Shown here piece after piece: positions 49,659-59,142 of a stretch of DNA of 64,000 nucleotides. The DNA is taken from positions 22,914 to 86,913 of the forward strand of contig JAGIBE010000111.1 of NCBI GenBank assembly GCA_017744495.1, read 5' to 3'. The notes beneath the pieces were generated by a model. It worked only from the letters and a program-made list of their open reading frames with translations, had not been told where the DNA came from and did no database searches. Origin of the DNA: Caulobacter sp. Lineage in GTDB: Bacteria > Pseudomonadota > Alphaproteobacteria > Caulobacterales > Caulobacteraceae. The position numbers were made by a program, and so were the translations under genes. Position 1 is the first letter of the stretch. Each line of letters begins with the position of its first letter.

Positions 49659-50465
49659 ATGATCCGCAACCTGACCATCGTCGCCGTCGCCAGCTTCGTG
49701 CTCTGCCTCGGCTGCTTCGCCGGCGCCTTCGCCCTGGGCGGACCCAAGCTGCTGGAGCACGGCTGGAACTTCCCGGCCGACTGGAACATCAATGTCAGCG
49801 ACGACGGCGAGCACGTGGACGTCCGCCGCATCGAGAACGGCACGCTCACGACAGTCTCCAAGGGCGAGCACCGCACGCGGGACATCCCCTGGACCGGCGC
49901 GCATGAGCTGCAGATCGACCTGCCGGCCCAGGTGATCTTCACCCAGGGCTCCGAGCCGCGCATCACCGTCAGCGGCTCCCAGGGCGCCGTCGACCGCGTG
50001 GCCGTGATGGGCGGCCGCATCTTCCTGGCCGGCTCCGGCGAAGGCCACAGCGTGCGCGTCGACCGTGACGGCGTGCGGGTGCTGGACAACCTCGACAACC
50101 TGACCATCGAGATTGTCGCCCCCGACGTGCGCAGCTTCACGGTCAACGGCAGCGGCGACCTGCATCTGAAGGGCTACGACCAGGCCGACCTCGCCCTGGA
50201 GATCAACGGCAGCGGCAATGTCGACGCCGAGGGCAAGGCCAAGAAGGTCGACCTGCGGGTCGCCGGCTCGGGCGAGGCGGACCTGCGCAGCCTCGACACC
50301 GGCGACGCCAAGATCGCCCTGGCCGGCAGCGGCGAAGCCCACGTGGCCCCACACGGCGCCGCCGAAGTCGACGTGGCCGGCAGCGGCGACGTCTATCTGA
50401 CCAGCAAGCCGACGGTGCTCAGCTCAAACGTCGCGGGTTCGGGGGAAGTGCACCAGGACTGGTGA
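49659..50465 (+). CDS. DUF2807 (GIN, autotransporter-adhesin-head-like) protein
   Basis: TVNGSGDLHLKGYDQADLALEINGSGNVDAEGKAKKVDLRVAGSGEADLRSL... Confidence 0.9.
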   Translation: MIRNLTIVAVASFVLCLGCFAGAFALGGPKLLEHGWNFPADWNINVSDDGEHVDVRRIENGTLTTVSKGEHRTRDIPWTGAHELQIDLPAQVIFTQGSEPRITVSGSQGAVDRVAVMGGRIFLAGSGEGHSVRVDRDGVRVLDNLDNLTIEIVAPDVRSFTVNGSGDLHLKGYDQADLALEINGSGNVDAEGKAKKVDLRVAGSGEADLRSLDTGDAKIALAGSGEAHVAPHGAAEVDVAGSGDVYLTSKPTVLSSNVAGSGEVHQDW

Positions 50466-50479
50466 GCCCGACGATGACT

Positions 50480-50592
50480 CCCTCCCCTTTATGGGGAGGG
50501 TGGACGCGAAGCGGACGGGTGGGGCCTGCTGACTCATCAAGCCCCACCCGACCCTGGCTCCGCCAGGGCCACCCTCCCCGCAAGGGGAAGGG
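50480..50592. repeat. Family E intergenic inverted repeat, copy 4
   Basis: CCTCCCCTTTATGGGGAGGGTGG...CCCCACCCGACCCTGGCTCCGCCAGGGCCACCCTCCCCGCAAGGGGAAGGGA. Confidence 0.85.
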
Positions 50593-50661
50593 ACAGGTCG
50601 ATAGAGGCGAATCGTCGCCCGGGTGATGACGCGGACGGACGAAACGCCTACCTGTAACCGT

Positions 50662-52092
50662 ATGAACGCTCCCATCACCGCCCCTTCCCTGCTCGCCTCG
50701 GCCGATGTCGATCCCGAGCGCGCCCGCGCCATCCTCGGCGAGGCCCTGGCCGGGGCCGACGACGGGGAGCTGTTCGTCGAGCGCTCGGAAAGCGAGGCCT
50801 TCGTGTTCGACGACGGCCGGCTGAAGAGCGCCTCCTATGATTCCGGCGAGGGCTTCGGCCTGCGCGTGGTGGCCGGCGAGACGGCCGGCTACGCCCACTC
50901 GGCCGAGATCTCCGAGGCCGCGATCGGCCGCGCCGCCGATTCGGCCAAGCTGGCCCGCCGCGGCTACGCCGGCGTCAGCGCCGAGGGTCCGCGCGCCACC
51001 AACGAGAAGCTGTACGGGGAGGACGACCCGGTCTCGTCACCCGCCTTCTCCGACAAGGTCAGCCTCCTCCAGGAGATCGACGCCTTCGCCCGGGCGCGCG
51101 ATCCGCGCGTGGTGCAGGTGATGGCCTCGATGGCCGGCGAGCGCCGCGTGGTCGAGATCCTGCGCGCCGACGGCAAGCTGCTGCGCGACGTGCGTCCGCT
51201 GGTGCGGGTGAACGTCCAGGTCGCTGTCGAGAAGGACGGCCGCCGCGAGGCCGGCTCGTCCGGCGCCGGCGGCCGCGCCGGCTTCTCGGCCTGGATCAGC
51301 CCGGACAAGTGGCAGGCCCAGGTCGACGAGGCCCTGCGCATGGCCCTGGTCAACCTCGACGCTGTCGCCTGCCCCGCCGGCGAGATGGACGTGGTGCTGG
51401 GTCCGGGCTGGAATGGCGTGCTGCTGCACGAGGCCGTCGGCCACGGGCTGGAAGGCGACTTCAACCGCAAGGGCATCAGCGCCTTCTCCGGCCGCATCGG
51501 CGAGCGCGTGGCCGCCAAGGGCGTGACCGTGTTCGACGACGGCTCGATCCCCGGCCGCCGGGGCTCGCTGACCATCGACGACGAGGGCACCCCGACCGAG
51601 CGCACCGTGCTGATCGAGGACGGGATCCTGGTCGGCTACATGCACGATCGCATGTCCGCGCGCCTGATGGGCATGCAGGCCACCGGCAACGGCCGCCGCC
51701 AGTCCTACGCCCACATGCCCATGCCGCGCATGACCAATACCGGCATGCTGGCGGGGAACGACGACCCGGCCGAGATGATCGCCTCGATGAAGAAGGGCCT
51801 CTACTGCGCCAATTTCGGCGGCGGCCAGGTCGACATCACCAACGGCAAGTTCGTCTTCCAATGCACCGAGGCCTACCTCGTCGAGGACGGCAAGATCACC
51901 GCCCCGGTCAAGGGCGCCACCCTGATCGGCGACGGTCCCTCGGCCCTGACCCGCGTCACCATGATCGGCAACGACTTCGACTTCGATCCCGGCATCGGCG
52001 TCTGCGGCAAGCAGGGCCAGGGCGTGCCGGTGGGCGTGGGCCAGCCGTCGCTGAAGATCACCGGCCTGACGGTGGGCGGGACGGCGGTTTAG
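50662..52092 (+). CDS. tldD: Metalloprotease TldD
   Basis: LLHEAVGHGLEGDFNRKG; MPRMTNTGMLAG; NGKFVFQCTEAYLVEDGKI. Confidence 0.96.
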   Translation: MNAPITAPSLLASADVDPERARAILGEALAGADDGELFVERSESEAFVFDDGRLKSASYDSGEGFGLRVVAGETAGYAHSAEISEAAIGRAADSAKLARRGYAGVSAEGPRATNEKLYGEDDPVSSPAFSDKVSLLQEIDAFARARDPRVVQVMASMAGERRVVEILRADGKLLRDVRPLVRVNVQVAVEKDGRREAGSSGAGGRAGFSAWISPDKWQAQVDEALRMALVNLDAVACPAGEMDVVLGPGWNGVLLHEAVGHGLEGDFNRKGISAFSGRIGERVAAKGVTVFDDGSIPGRRGSLTIDDEGTPTERTVLIEDGILVGYMHDRMSARLMGMQATGNGRRQSYAHMPMPRMTNTGMLAGNDDPAEMIASMKKGLYCANFGGGQVDITNGKFVFQCTEAYLVEDGKITAPVKGATLIGDGPSALTRVTMIGNDFDFDPGIGVCGKQGQGVPVGVGQPSLKITGLTVGGTAV

Positions 52093-52118
52093 CAACGACG
52101 CCCACCTTCATTTTCAAC

Positions 52119-52249
52119 CGTCATCCCGGGCCTTGTGCCCGGGACCCCTGGTTCAGCTCGCACGTGAAGCGCAAGCGAACCGCCAGCGGTTCGCCCCATC
52201 CCCACCTGCGGCGGACAGAGGGGTCCCGGGCACAAGGCCCGGGATGACG
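52119..52249. repeat. Family C long inverted repeat, copy 3
   Basis: CGTCATCCCGGGCCTTGTGCCCGGGACCCC ... GGGGTCCCGGGCACAAGGCCCGGGATGACG. Confidence 0.95.
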
Positions 52250-52319
52250 GTTGTTTGGGGAATGGCGATAGCGCTCTGAATCTCCGACTGAATTCGCCCC
52301 CCCCAGGTGATCGGCGAAA

Positions 52320-52334
52320 ACATTTCACAAATGT
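52320..52334. promoter_or_regulatory. Operator-like palindrome ACATTT-CAC-AAATGT upstream of outer-membrane receptor
   Basis: Perfect 6+6 inverted repeat about 95 bp before the receptor ATG, in an AT-rich island. Confidence 0.5.
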
Positions 52335-52427
52335 AATCTACCTTTCGGTTTTGTAACTAGGCCGGAGGCGGTCGGTCACACAGGGTCGCGGCCAACAAAG
52401 CGGGGGCGCTTTGGGGGTAAACGCGTC

Positions 52428-54479
52428 ATGAGCCTGACTTCCGTCGTCTTCGCTCTGGGACTGGCCGCTCCGGGAGCCCAGGCCGCCACACCGGCCGAAG
52501 CGCCGACCCAGGCGACAGCGCCGCCCGCGACCGCCGCCCAGCAGGGCGTGATCAGCTATCCGCCCGACTTCTTCGCCGCCCAACGGCCCAGCACCGCCCT
52601 GGACATGATCGCCCGCCTGCCCGGCTTCCGTCTGGACGGCGGCGACAACGCGCGCGGCTTCGCCGGCACGGCCGGCAACGTGCTGATCAACGGCGAGCGG
52701 CCCACCACCAAGAGCGAGAACCTGGAGGGCATCCTCAAGCGCATCTCGGCCACGGCCGTCGAGCGCATCGAGCTGATCCGCGGCGGCGCGCCGGGCATCG
52801 ACATGCAGGGCCAGACGATTCTGGCCAATGTGGTGATCAAGTCGACGGTGCAGGTCGAGAAGGTCGCCAACCTGCAGACCTACCTCTATCCCGACGGCCT
52901 GTTCGGCCCGCTGCTGGAGTTCCAGGCCTCGCGCCGCGAGGGGGTCAACGAGATCGAGGGCTCGCTGAAGGGCACGGTCGACCGCACCGACCAGACGTTC
53001 GACGGCGGCGCGCGGGTGACCAGCTTCCCGGACGGCCGCCCGACCATCAAGGAGGCCCTCAAGGGCTACGACCAGATCCAGAACTACGTGGCGCGCGGCG
53101 CGATCCAGCGCGCGGCCCCGGGCGGCAAGATCCGGGTGAACGGCAAGATCGAGTACTTCTCGTTCGACCGCGACGTCGTCTACACCCAGTACGAACCCGG
53201 CCCCGGCCGCCAGGACAGCGGCGAGACCGACGAGAACTGGACCGGCGAATTCGGCGCCCGCTACGACGCCAAGCTCTCGTCCCGCACCGACCTGCAGCTG
53301 GTGTTCCTGCAGAACCTGGGGAACGAGCACTACGGCTCGACCTTCCTGGCGCCGGGTCGCGACGAGGTCTATCGCGAGCACGACAAGACCGGCGAGAGCA
53401 TCCTGCGCGGCGAGCTCAAGCAGCGCCGCTCGGCGACCCTATCGCTGGAGGGCAGCCTCGAGGGCGCCTACAACTTCCTGGACGGCGAGATCGGCTACAC
53501 GGCCAACGGCGCGCCGGTCGACATCGGCCCGCCCCACGTCAAGGTCGAGGAGCTGCGCGGCGAGGCGGCCGGCAAGGCCGTCTGGCGGGCCAACCCCAAG
53601 CTCAACGTCGAGGCCGGCGCCCGGCTGGAGGTGTCCCGCATCACCCAGAGCGGCGGCGTCGATCTGGAGCGCAGCTTCTTCTATCCCAAGCCCCGGGTGG
53701 TGGTGACCTGGAACCCCACCGGCGTCGACCAGCTGCGCGTGCGGGTCGAACGCGAGGTCGGCCAACTGGACTTCGGCGACTTCATCGCCTCGGCCGACCT
53801 GACCGCCGGCAGCCAGGAAGGCGCCGACGCCAATCTGGAGCCCCAGCGCTCGTGGGTCGGCGAGGTGGCGTGGGAGCGGCGGTTCTGGGGCGCGGGCTCG
53901 ATCTCGGCCACCCTGACCCACTCGGAGATCCAGGACGTCGTCGACTACAAACCCTTGCCCGGCGGCGGCGACGCGCCCAGCAACATCGGCGACGGCCGCT
54001 CGGACCAGTTCGTGATCGCCGCCACCGTGCCGACCCAGAAGCTGGGGATTTCCGGCGGCCAGGTGAAGGCGCGCTTCAGCTGGTTCGACAGCGAGGTCAC
54101 CGACCCGGTCACCTTCGAGAAGCGCCGCATCACCAACGCCACGCCGTTCGTCTGCAACGTCAGCTTCACCCGCGACATGCCCGGCGGCAAATGGAGCTGG
54201 GGGACTTCGGTCAACTGCGCCAACGAGTACAGCCGCTTCCGCTTCAACGAGGTGCGGACCCAGAAGGCCGAGCCGTATGTCGAGGGCTTCGTCGAGTGGA
54301 AGCCGCGCGCGGACCTGACGGTGCGCACCACCCTGTCCAACTGGACCTCGCGCAACATCACCCGCGAGCGGACGATCTATAAGGGTTCCCGCGCCGATAC
54401 GCCCATCGACCGCATCGAGTACCGCAGCCTGCCGTTCGAGCCCTACCTGTTCATCCAGGTGCGCAAGCGGCTGGGGTAG
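52428..54479 (+). CDS. TonB-dependent-receptor-like outer membrane protein (plug + beta-barrel)
   Basis: ALDMIARLPGFRLDGGDNARGFAGTAGNVLINGERPTTKSENLEGILKRISATAVERIELIRGGAPGIDMQGQT; barrel ends ...FIQVRKRLG. Confidence 0.88.
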   Translation: MSLTSVVFALGLAAPGAQAATPAEAPTQATAPPATAAQQGVISYPPDFFAAQRPSTALDMIARLPGFRLDGGDNARGFAGTAGNVLINGERPTTKSENLEGILKRISATAVERIELIRGGAPGIDMQGQTILANVVIKSTVQVEKVANLQTYLYPDGLFGPLLEFQASRREGVNEIEGSLKGTVDRTDQTFDGGARVTSFPDGRPTIKEALKGYDQIQNYVARGAIQRAAPGGKIRVNGKIEYFSFDRDVVYTQYEPGPGRQDSGETDENWTGEFGARYDAKLSSRTDLQLVFLQNLGNEHYGSTFLAPGRDEVYREHDKTGESILRGELKQRRSATLSLEGSLEGAYNFLDGEIGYTANGAPVDIGPPHVKVEELRGEAAGKAVWRANPKLNVEAGARLEVSRITQSGGVDLERSFFYPKPRVVVTWNPTGVDQLRVRVEREVGQLDFGDFIASADLTAGSQEGADANLEPQRSWVGEVAWERRFWGAGSISATLTHSEIQDVVDYKPLPGGGDAPSNIGDGRSDQFVIAATVPTQKLGISGGQVKARFSWFDSEVTDPVTFEKRRITNATPFVCNVSFTRDMPGGKWSWGTSVNCANEYSRFRFNEVRTQKAEPYVEGFVEWKPRADLTVRTTLSNWTSRNITRERTIYKGSRADTPIDRIEYRSLPFEPYLFIQVRKRLG

Positions 54480-54503
54480 GGTTTGGAAGCGCTCCCCTCC
54501 TGC

Positions 54504-54611
54504 TGTCATCCCGGAAAGCGCGGAGCGCTTGTCCGGGACCCAGGTTAACCGCAAAGCGCCAGCCCAGTCTCCTGGGTCCCGGACAGCCTCTGCGAGGCTT
54601 CCGGGATGACA
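54504..54611. repeat. Family D long inverted repeat
   Basis: TGTCATCCCGGAAAGCGCGGAGCGCTTGTCCGGGACCCAGG ... CCTGGGTCCCGGACAGCCTCTGCGAGGCTTCCGGGATGACA. Confidence 0.9.
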
Positions 54612-54666
54612 ACGGAAATTCAGCAGAAATTCAGCAATCCGACCGTCCCCAAAGGGGCGCCAGCTC

Positions 54667-55635
54667 CTAAAACCGATAGCTGGTCGAGACGATGATCCGG
54701 TCGCCGCCGTCGCTGTGGCCGTATTCGGCCTGCAGGTCGAAATGCCGGCCGAGCTCGGCGTTGGCGCCGATGATCAGGATCTTCTCGTCCTCGTTCCGGA
54801 CCCGGGCGTCGTAGCGCACATATAGGCCATCCCCGTCCGGGAAGGCGTCGTCCAGCGACGCCACGCCGCGAACCTCGGTGTTCATGCGCGTGTAGTCCAC
54901 ACCGACATAGGGCGCGATCCTGAACCAGTCGTGGGTCCTCAGGCGCGGGCCGACGCGCAGGCCGATGTCGGTCGACTTGATGTCCGACCGGTCGGTGTCG
55001 GCCACGGCGATCGTCCGCGTGCCGGTCAGGGCCAGGAACCAGTGGTCGGACCCGTAGCCCAGGGTCGCGCCGAACGTCGTGGTCGTGTTCTCCAGAGGCG
55101 TGGTGAAATAGAGATGCTTGATCCCGCACGGATCGGCCGGACGACAGATCGGCGGGGGCAGCAGGGCGTCCTCGTCGATGACCACGTCGATGGAGATGTC
55201 GCCCTTCACCTTGCCGACGGCGGCGAAGACGTTGAGGAACGGGAACAGCCAGACGTCGGCCTTGATCTGGGCGCTCTTGGTCGCGCCGACATTGTCGAAG
55301 GTCACCGGCGTGATGCTGATCAGGTCGACGTCGGCGCTCGGAGCCTGGCCCTTGGCCAGCCGGACCGACAGGTGGTCGCCGATCACCGCCTGGGTGTCGC
55401 TGACCCCCGCGATCCCCACCCCGTAGGGCAGGGGCAGCTCGACGCCCCGCTCGGCCGCCCGGTCCGCCCAGATCGGAAAGAACGAACGCGAGGCGGGCTT
55501 GGGCGCGGGAACGTCATAGGTCGGCGAGGCCGGCTGGCCGCCGCCTTGGGGGCCGATGGTCTGGGCCAGGGCGGCGTCCGGCAAGGACGCCGCCAGCACC
55601 AGCATCGCACCCAGGGCGAAGCTTCGAACGCCCAT
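54667..55635 (-). CDS. Outer membrane beta-barrel hypothetical protein
   Basis: Signal peptide ...LAASLPDAALAQ; alternating strands, C-terminal ...RIIVSTSYRF. Confidence 0.8.
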   Translation of the reverse strand: MGVRSFALGAMLVLAASLPDAALAQTIGPQGGGQPASPTYDVPAPKPASRSFFPIWADRAAERGVELPLPYGVGIAGVSDTQAVIGDHLSVRLAKGQAPSADVDLISITPVTFDNVGATKSAQIKADVWLFPFLNVFAAVGKVKGDISIDVVIDEDALLPPPICRPADPCGIKHLYFTTPLENTTTTFGATLGYGSDHWFLALTGTRTIAVADTDRSDIKSTDIGLRVGPRLRTHDWFRIAPYVGVDYTRMNTEVRGVASLDDAFPDGDGLYVRYDARVRNEDEKILIIGANAELGRHFDLQAEYGHSDGGDRIIVSTSYRF

Positions 55636-55682
55636 CGTCGAAACACCCTCTCGACAGCCGTCCGGCTTCGCCCTGCAACCGA

Positions 55683-56372
55683 TCAAGGCGCGTTCACGAC
55701 CACATAGGTCACGCCCGTGCCGGCGTAGCGCGGCTGGTACCAGACGCTCCCGCACTGGAAGTAGGTCAGGTTGCCGCTGAACACCGTCGAGCAGCCGGCC
55801 GGCAGGGTCGTGACCGTCGAGCCCAGGGCCGCCGAGGTGATGGCCGCGGTCGTTCCGGCCACCACGCCCACCGCCGCGGCGGTGGCCAGGGGATAGTTCC
55901 AGAACGGATCGTCGTCCCATCCCCAACCCCACGGACCGGGTCCGTACGGAACTGGCGGCGGCGGAGGCGGCGGCGGCGGATGGGGGCCGGGTCCAGGGCC
56001 AGGTCCGGGCCCCGGGCCGGGTCCAGGATGAGGTCCAGGCCCGGGTCCAGGGCCAGGTCCGGGTCCAGGGCCAGGATGGGGGCCGGGTCCAGGGCCGGGT
56101 CCGGGATTGGGGTGAGGGCCGGGGCCCGGTCCGGGGCCAGGTCCGGGATGGACCCCGCCGCCGCCACCGCCCGGCTCGTGCATTCCGCCGCCACCATGGA
56201 AGCCGGCGCCGCCCGGGGCGTGGACGTTCATGCGGGCGCCGTGGAAGCCGCCGCCGCCGAAGCGCGGCGGGGCGGCGAAGGCCGGAAGCGTGGAGCCCAG
56301 CACTAGGCCGGCGGCGCCGATCCAGCAGGCCGTCGCGCTCTCGCGGCGACGCGGCGTTTGGGGCGCGCTCAT
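55683..56372 (-). CDS. Secreted low-complexity Gly/Pro/His-rich protein
   Basis: HPGPGPGPGPGPHPNPGPGPGPGPHPGPGPGPGPGPGPGPHPGPG...; C-terminal domain with conserved Cys pair region. Confidence 0.8.
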   Translation of the reverse strand: MSAPQTPRRRESATACWIGAAGLVLGSTLPAFAAPPRFGGGGFHGARMNVHAPGGAGFHGGGGMHEPGGGGGGVHPGPGPGPGPGPHPNPGPGPGPGPHPGPGPGPGPGPGPGPHPGPGPGPGPGPGPGPHPPPPPPPPPVPYGPGPWGWGWDDDPFWNYPLATAAAVGVVAGTTAAITSAALGSTVTTLPAGCSTVFSGNLTYFQCGSVWYQPRYAGTGVTYVVVNAP

Positions 56373-57142
56373 TGATCGACCCTCGCCATGGCGATCGGCT
56401 TGGCGTCCTTCGCCGGGGTGAACGTGAAGGTGTCGGACGTGAAGTTGACCGCCGTCGTCCAGGTCAGGTCGGCCGTGTAGGTCGGCTTCTGCGGATCGTC
56501 GACCGTGGTGATCCGCATGCGCAGCGGCAGGGGCGCGGGACCGCGCTGCAGCCAGACCTCCCAGGACAGGCCCGGGCCGCCATAGGCGTAGTGGTCGGCG
56601 TCGACCGCCCCGATCTTCTCCGAACCGACCTTCCTGGCCGAGGTGGCCAGGTCGGTGGGCTGGGCCTTGTCGCCCCAGTAGAAGAGGTCGGCCAGGGGCA
56701 GGATGATGCCGTAGTCCTGGTAGATCAGGTCCACGGTCTCATCGATGGTCGCCGGCGCCGAGACGGTGGCGAAATAGCCGACCTTGGGCGCGAACACCGT
56801 GAAGGACTTGCCGTCATAGATGAAGCGGCGGGCCTTCTTGGCGGTCGTCAGGTCGATGACGAAGGCGTCCGGCCGCCTGACCCGGTAGGTCGTGCTGACC
56901 TGGGTGGCGACCTTCTTGCCGGACTCGTCGACCACCTCCTCCAGATTGGCCGCGGAGGTGACCTGGAAGCTCTGGAGGGCGCGGAGATAGTCGCCCATCC
57001 GTTTTGCCGCCTCGAGGGCGGCGGGGTCCACCGCCGAGGCGGCGGCGGGTTTCGGCTTCGCCTTCTCGGCGGCCAGTGTCGGCGGCGCGGCGGCGCTCAA
57101 GACGAGCACCAAACCGGCCAGCCCCGTGGTCATCAATCGCAT
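56369..57142 (-). CDS. DUF2092 domain-containing periplasmic protein
   Basis: ALEAAKRMGDYLRALQSFQVTSAANLEEVVDESGKKVATQVSTTYRVRRPDAF. Confidence 0.9.
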   Translation of the reverse strand: MRLMTTGLAGLVLVLSAAAPPTLAAEKAKPKPAAASAVDPAALEAAKRMGDYLRALQSFQVTSAANLEEVVDESGKKVATQVSTTYRVRRPDAFVIDLTTAKKARRFIYDGKSFTVFAPKVGYFATVSAPATIDETVDLIYQDYGIILPLADLFYWGDKAQPTDLATSARKVGSEKIGAVDADHYAYGGPGLSWEVWLQRGPAPLPLRMRITTVDDPQKPTYTADLTWTTAVNFTSDTFTFTPAKDAKPIAMARVDQ

Positions 57143-57277
57143 GCGACAACCCCTTCGCTATCCGAAGGGCAGGCTCGCAGCGCCACGGGCGCGTTTCCAT
57201 GGGGTGAACCCCCAGGTGGGGCTGCGCGATACCCCGCGCGGGCGAGACGGGAAGTCCCGGCCGGTTCTTTGGGGCCC

Positions 57278-58075
57278 CTACTTGTTGACGATCTTGATGA
57301 TCCGCTTGGACGAGGGTCGCCCTGAGAGCCCCTTGCCGGGGGCGTAGGTCACCGTCAGGTCGCCGCCCTTGAGGTTGGCGCCGGGCTTGCGGCCCTCGGC
57401 CAGCAGCACGCGGGTGACGCGGGCCAGCAGGTTGCGGTCGCCGTCGCGAGCCATGCGCTCGAAGGCCTCGGCGGTGACGGTGGCGGTGTCGGCGACCAGG
57501 ACCGAGGTGGCCGGGGTGGCGTCGTCGACGGTCTCGAAGGCCACGCGGTGCTGGGCCGCGCGGCTGGCCCGGGCGCTGGCGGCGACCAGGCGCTGGAACA
57601 GGGCGTTGACCGAGATGACCGCCGGCGGTTGGATCGAGTTGGCCCTGCCCATCAGGGCGGCGGCGTCGCCGGCCGGGCGCTCGGTGGTGAACAGGGTCAT
57701 GCCGCCCAGCTTGCTGGCCCGCAGGACCGGCTCGCCCAGCTCGTTCTTGTAGATGGTGTCGCCGCGCGGCGCGGCCTGGGGCGACAGCACCCAGACCTCC
57801 GAGCTGTTCTCGAACTTCAGCAGCGGCTGGGGCGCGGCGCGGTCCAGGATGAAGGCGTCGCCGGTCTCGGCGACATAGCGGGCGACGGGGGGCGCGGGCG
57901 ATTTGCGGGACTCACTGCCGCGATGGCCCAGGAAGGCGTCGCGCAGGCTGGACTGCGCCTGGGCCGCGCCGAGGGAAGTCGAACCGACGATCGCCGCGAG
58001 GACGAACGCCGGCAGGATCGCCCAACGCCCTGGCCCCGTCGTCACCGCCGATTGACTGCTCATGCCCAGGGTCAT
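57278..58075 (-). CDS. DUF4908-like secreted hypothetical protein
   Basis: Signal-like N-terminus; SLRDAFLGHRG...YVAETGDAFILDRAAPQPLLKFENSSEVWVL; start re-assigned. Confidence 0.7.
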   Translation of the reverse strand: MTLGMSSQSAVTTGPGRWAILPAFVLAAIVGSTSLGAAQAQSSLRDAFLGHRGSESRKSPAPPVARYVAETGDAFILDRAAPQPLLKFENSSEVWVLSPQAAPRGDTIYKNELGEPVLRASKLGGMTLFTTERPAGDAAALMGRANSIQPPAVISVNALFQRLVAASARASRAAQHRVAFETVDDATPATSVLVADTATVTAEAFERMARDGDRNLLARVTRVLLAEGRKPGANLKGGDLTVTYAPGKGLSGRPSSKRIIKIVNK

Positions 58076-58275
58076 GCCCCGCGACTGGGGCGAATCTTGG
58101 ACGCCGAAGACCTTGTTGCCGCCACGCAATTTCCCGAAGGACACTCTGAAAGGCTTGGAAGAATTTCCCCGCAGGCTGGAATCTTCGAACCGGCGGGGAG
58201 TCTTCGTCAAGACATCATGTTCGTTTGACGGGACGTGTGGCCTTTGCGCGGCGCCCCTTGACGTTAGGTCAGCCC

Positions 58276-59001
58276 CTACGCCGCCATGTACTGGCCGCCG
58301 TTGATGGTCAGGGTGGCGCCGGTCACGAAGCCGGCCCGTTCGCCGGCCAGGAACGAGACCACGTCGGCGATCTCCTCGCCCTTGCCCAGGCGTCCGACCG
58401 GGATGCCGGCGATGATGCCGGCCAGGACGTTCTCCGGCACGGCGGCGACCATCTCGGTGTCGATATAGCCCGGGCAGATCACGTTGACCGTCACGCCCTT
58501 CTTGGCGTTCTCCTGGGCCAGGGCCTTGGTGAAGCCGATCAGCCCGGCCTTGGCGGCCGAGTAGTTGGTCTGGCCCATCTGGCCCTTCTGGCCGTTGATC
58601 GAGCTGATGTTGATGATCCGGCCCCAGCCGCGCTCGCGCATGCCCTCGATGACCGGGCGGGTCATGTTGAAGGCCGAATCCATGTTCACGCGGATGACCT
58701 CGGACCACTGGTCGTAGGTCATCTTGTGCAGCATGCCGTCGCGGGTGATGCCGGCGTTGTTGACCAGAACCTCGACCGGACCCAGCTCCTCCTCGACCTT
58801 CTTGACGGCGGCGGCGCAGTCGTCGAACGAGCCGACATTGCCCTTGACCACCATCACGCCCAGGTCCTTGGCGCAGGCCGCGGCGGCGTCCTCGTTGCCG
58901 GAATAGCCCGCCGCCACCTTCAGGCCGTCGGCGACCAGCCGCTCGCAGATGGCCCGACCGATGCCCCGGGTGCCGCCGGTCACGAATGCAACTCTCGCCA
59001 T
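58276..59001 (-). CDS. phbB: Acetoacetyl-CoA reductase
   Basis: MARVAFVTGGTRGIGRAICERL; NAGITRDGMLHKMTYDQWSEVIRVNMDSAFNMTR. Confidence 0.95.
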   Translation of the reverse strand: MARVAFVTGGTRGIGRAICERLVADGLKVAAGYSGNEDAAAACAKDLGVMVVKGNVGSFDDCAAAVKKVEEELGPVEVLVNNAGITRDGMLHKMTYDQWSEVIRVNMDSAFNMTRPVIEGMRERGWGRIINISSINGQKGQMGQTNYSAAKAGLIGFTKALAQENAKKGVTVNVICPGYIDTEMVAAVPENVLAGIIAGIPVGRLGKGEEIADVVSFLAGERAGFVTGATLTINGGQYMAA

Positions 59002-59142
59002 GATGATCTCCGCTGTGGTCCCCGATGGTTGCACGCGGTGGACGCCATGGGACAAGCCCCCATGGCGTCCGTCATGAAAAATTTGCCGAAACGTCCAATC
59101 AAAACAGACGTCTGATCGGTGTGCTCCCTTGAGGGGAGTTCG

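Noticed and set aside
55980-56160. Regular repeats resembling a CRISPR array
   Set aside because: Contiguous short tandem units coding for Gly-Pro without unique spacers; it is a coding low-complexity tract.
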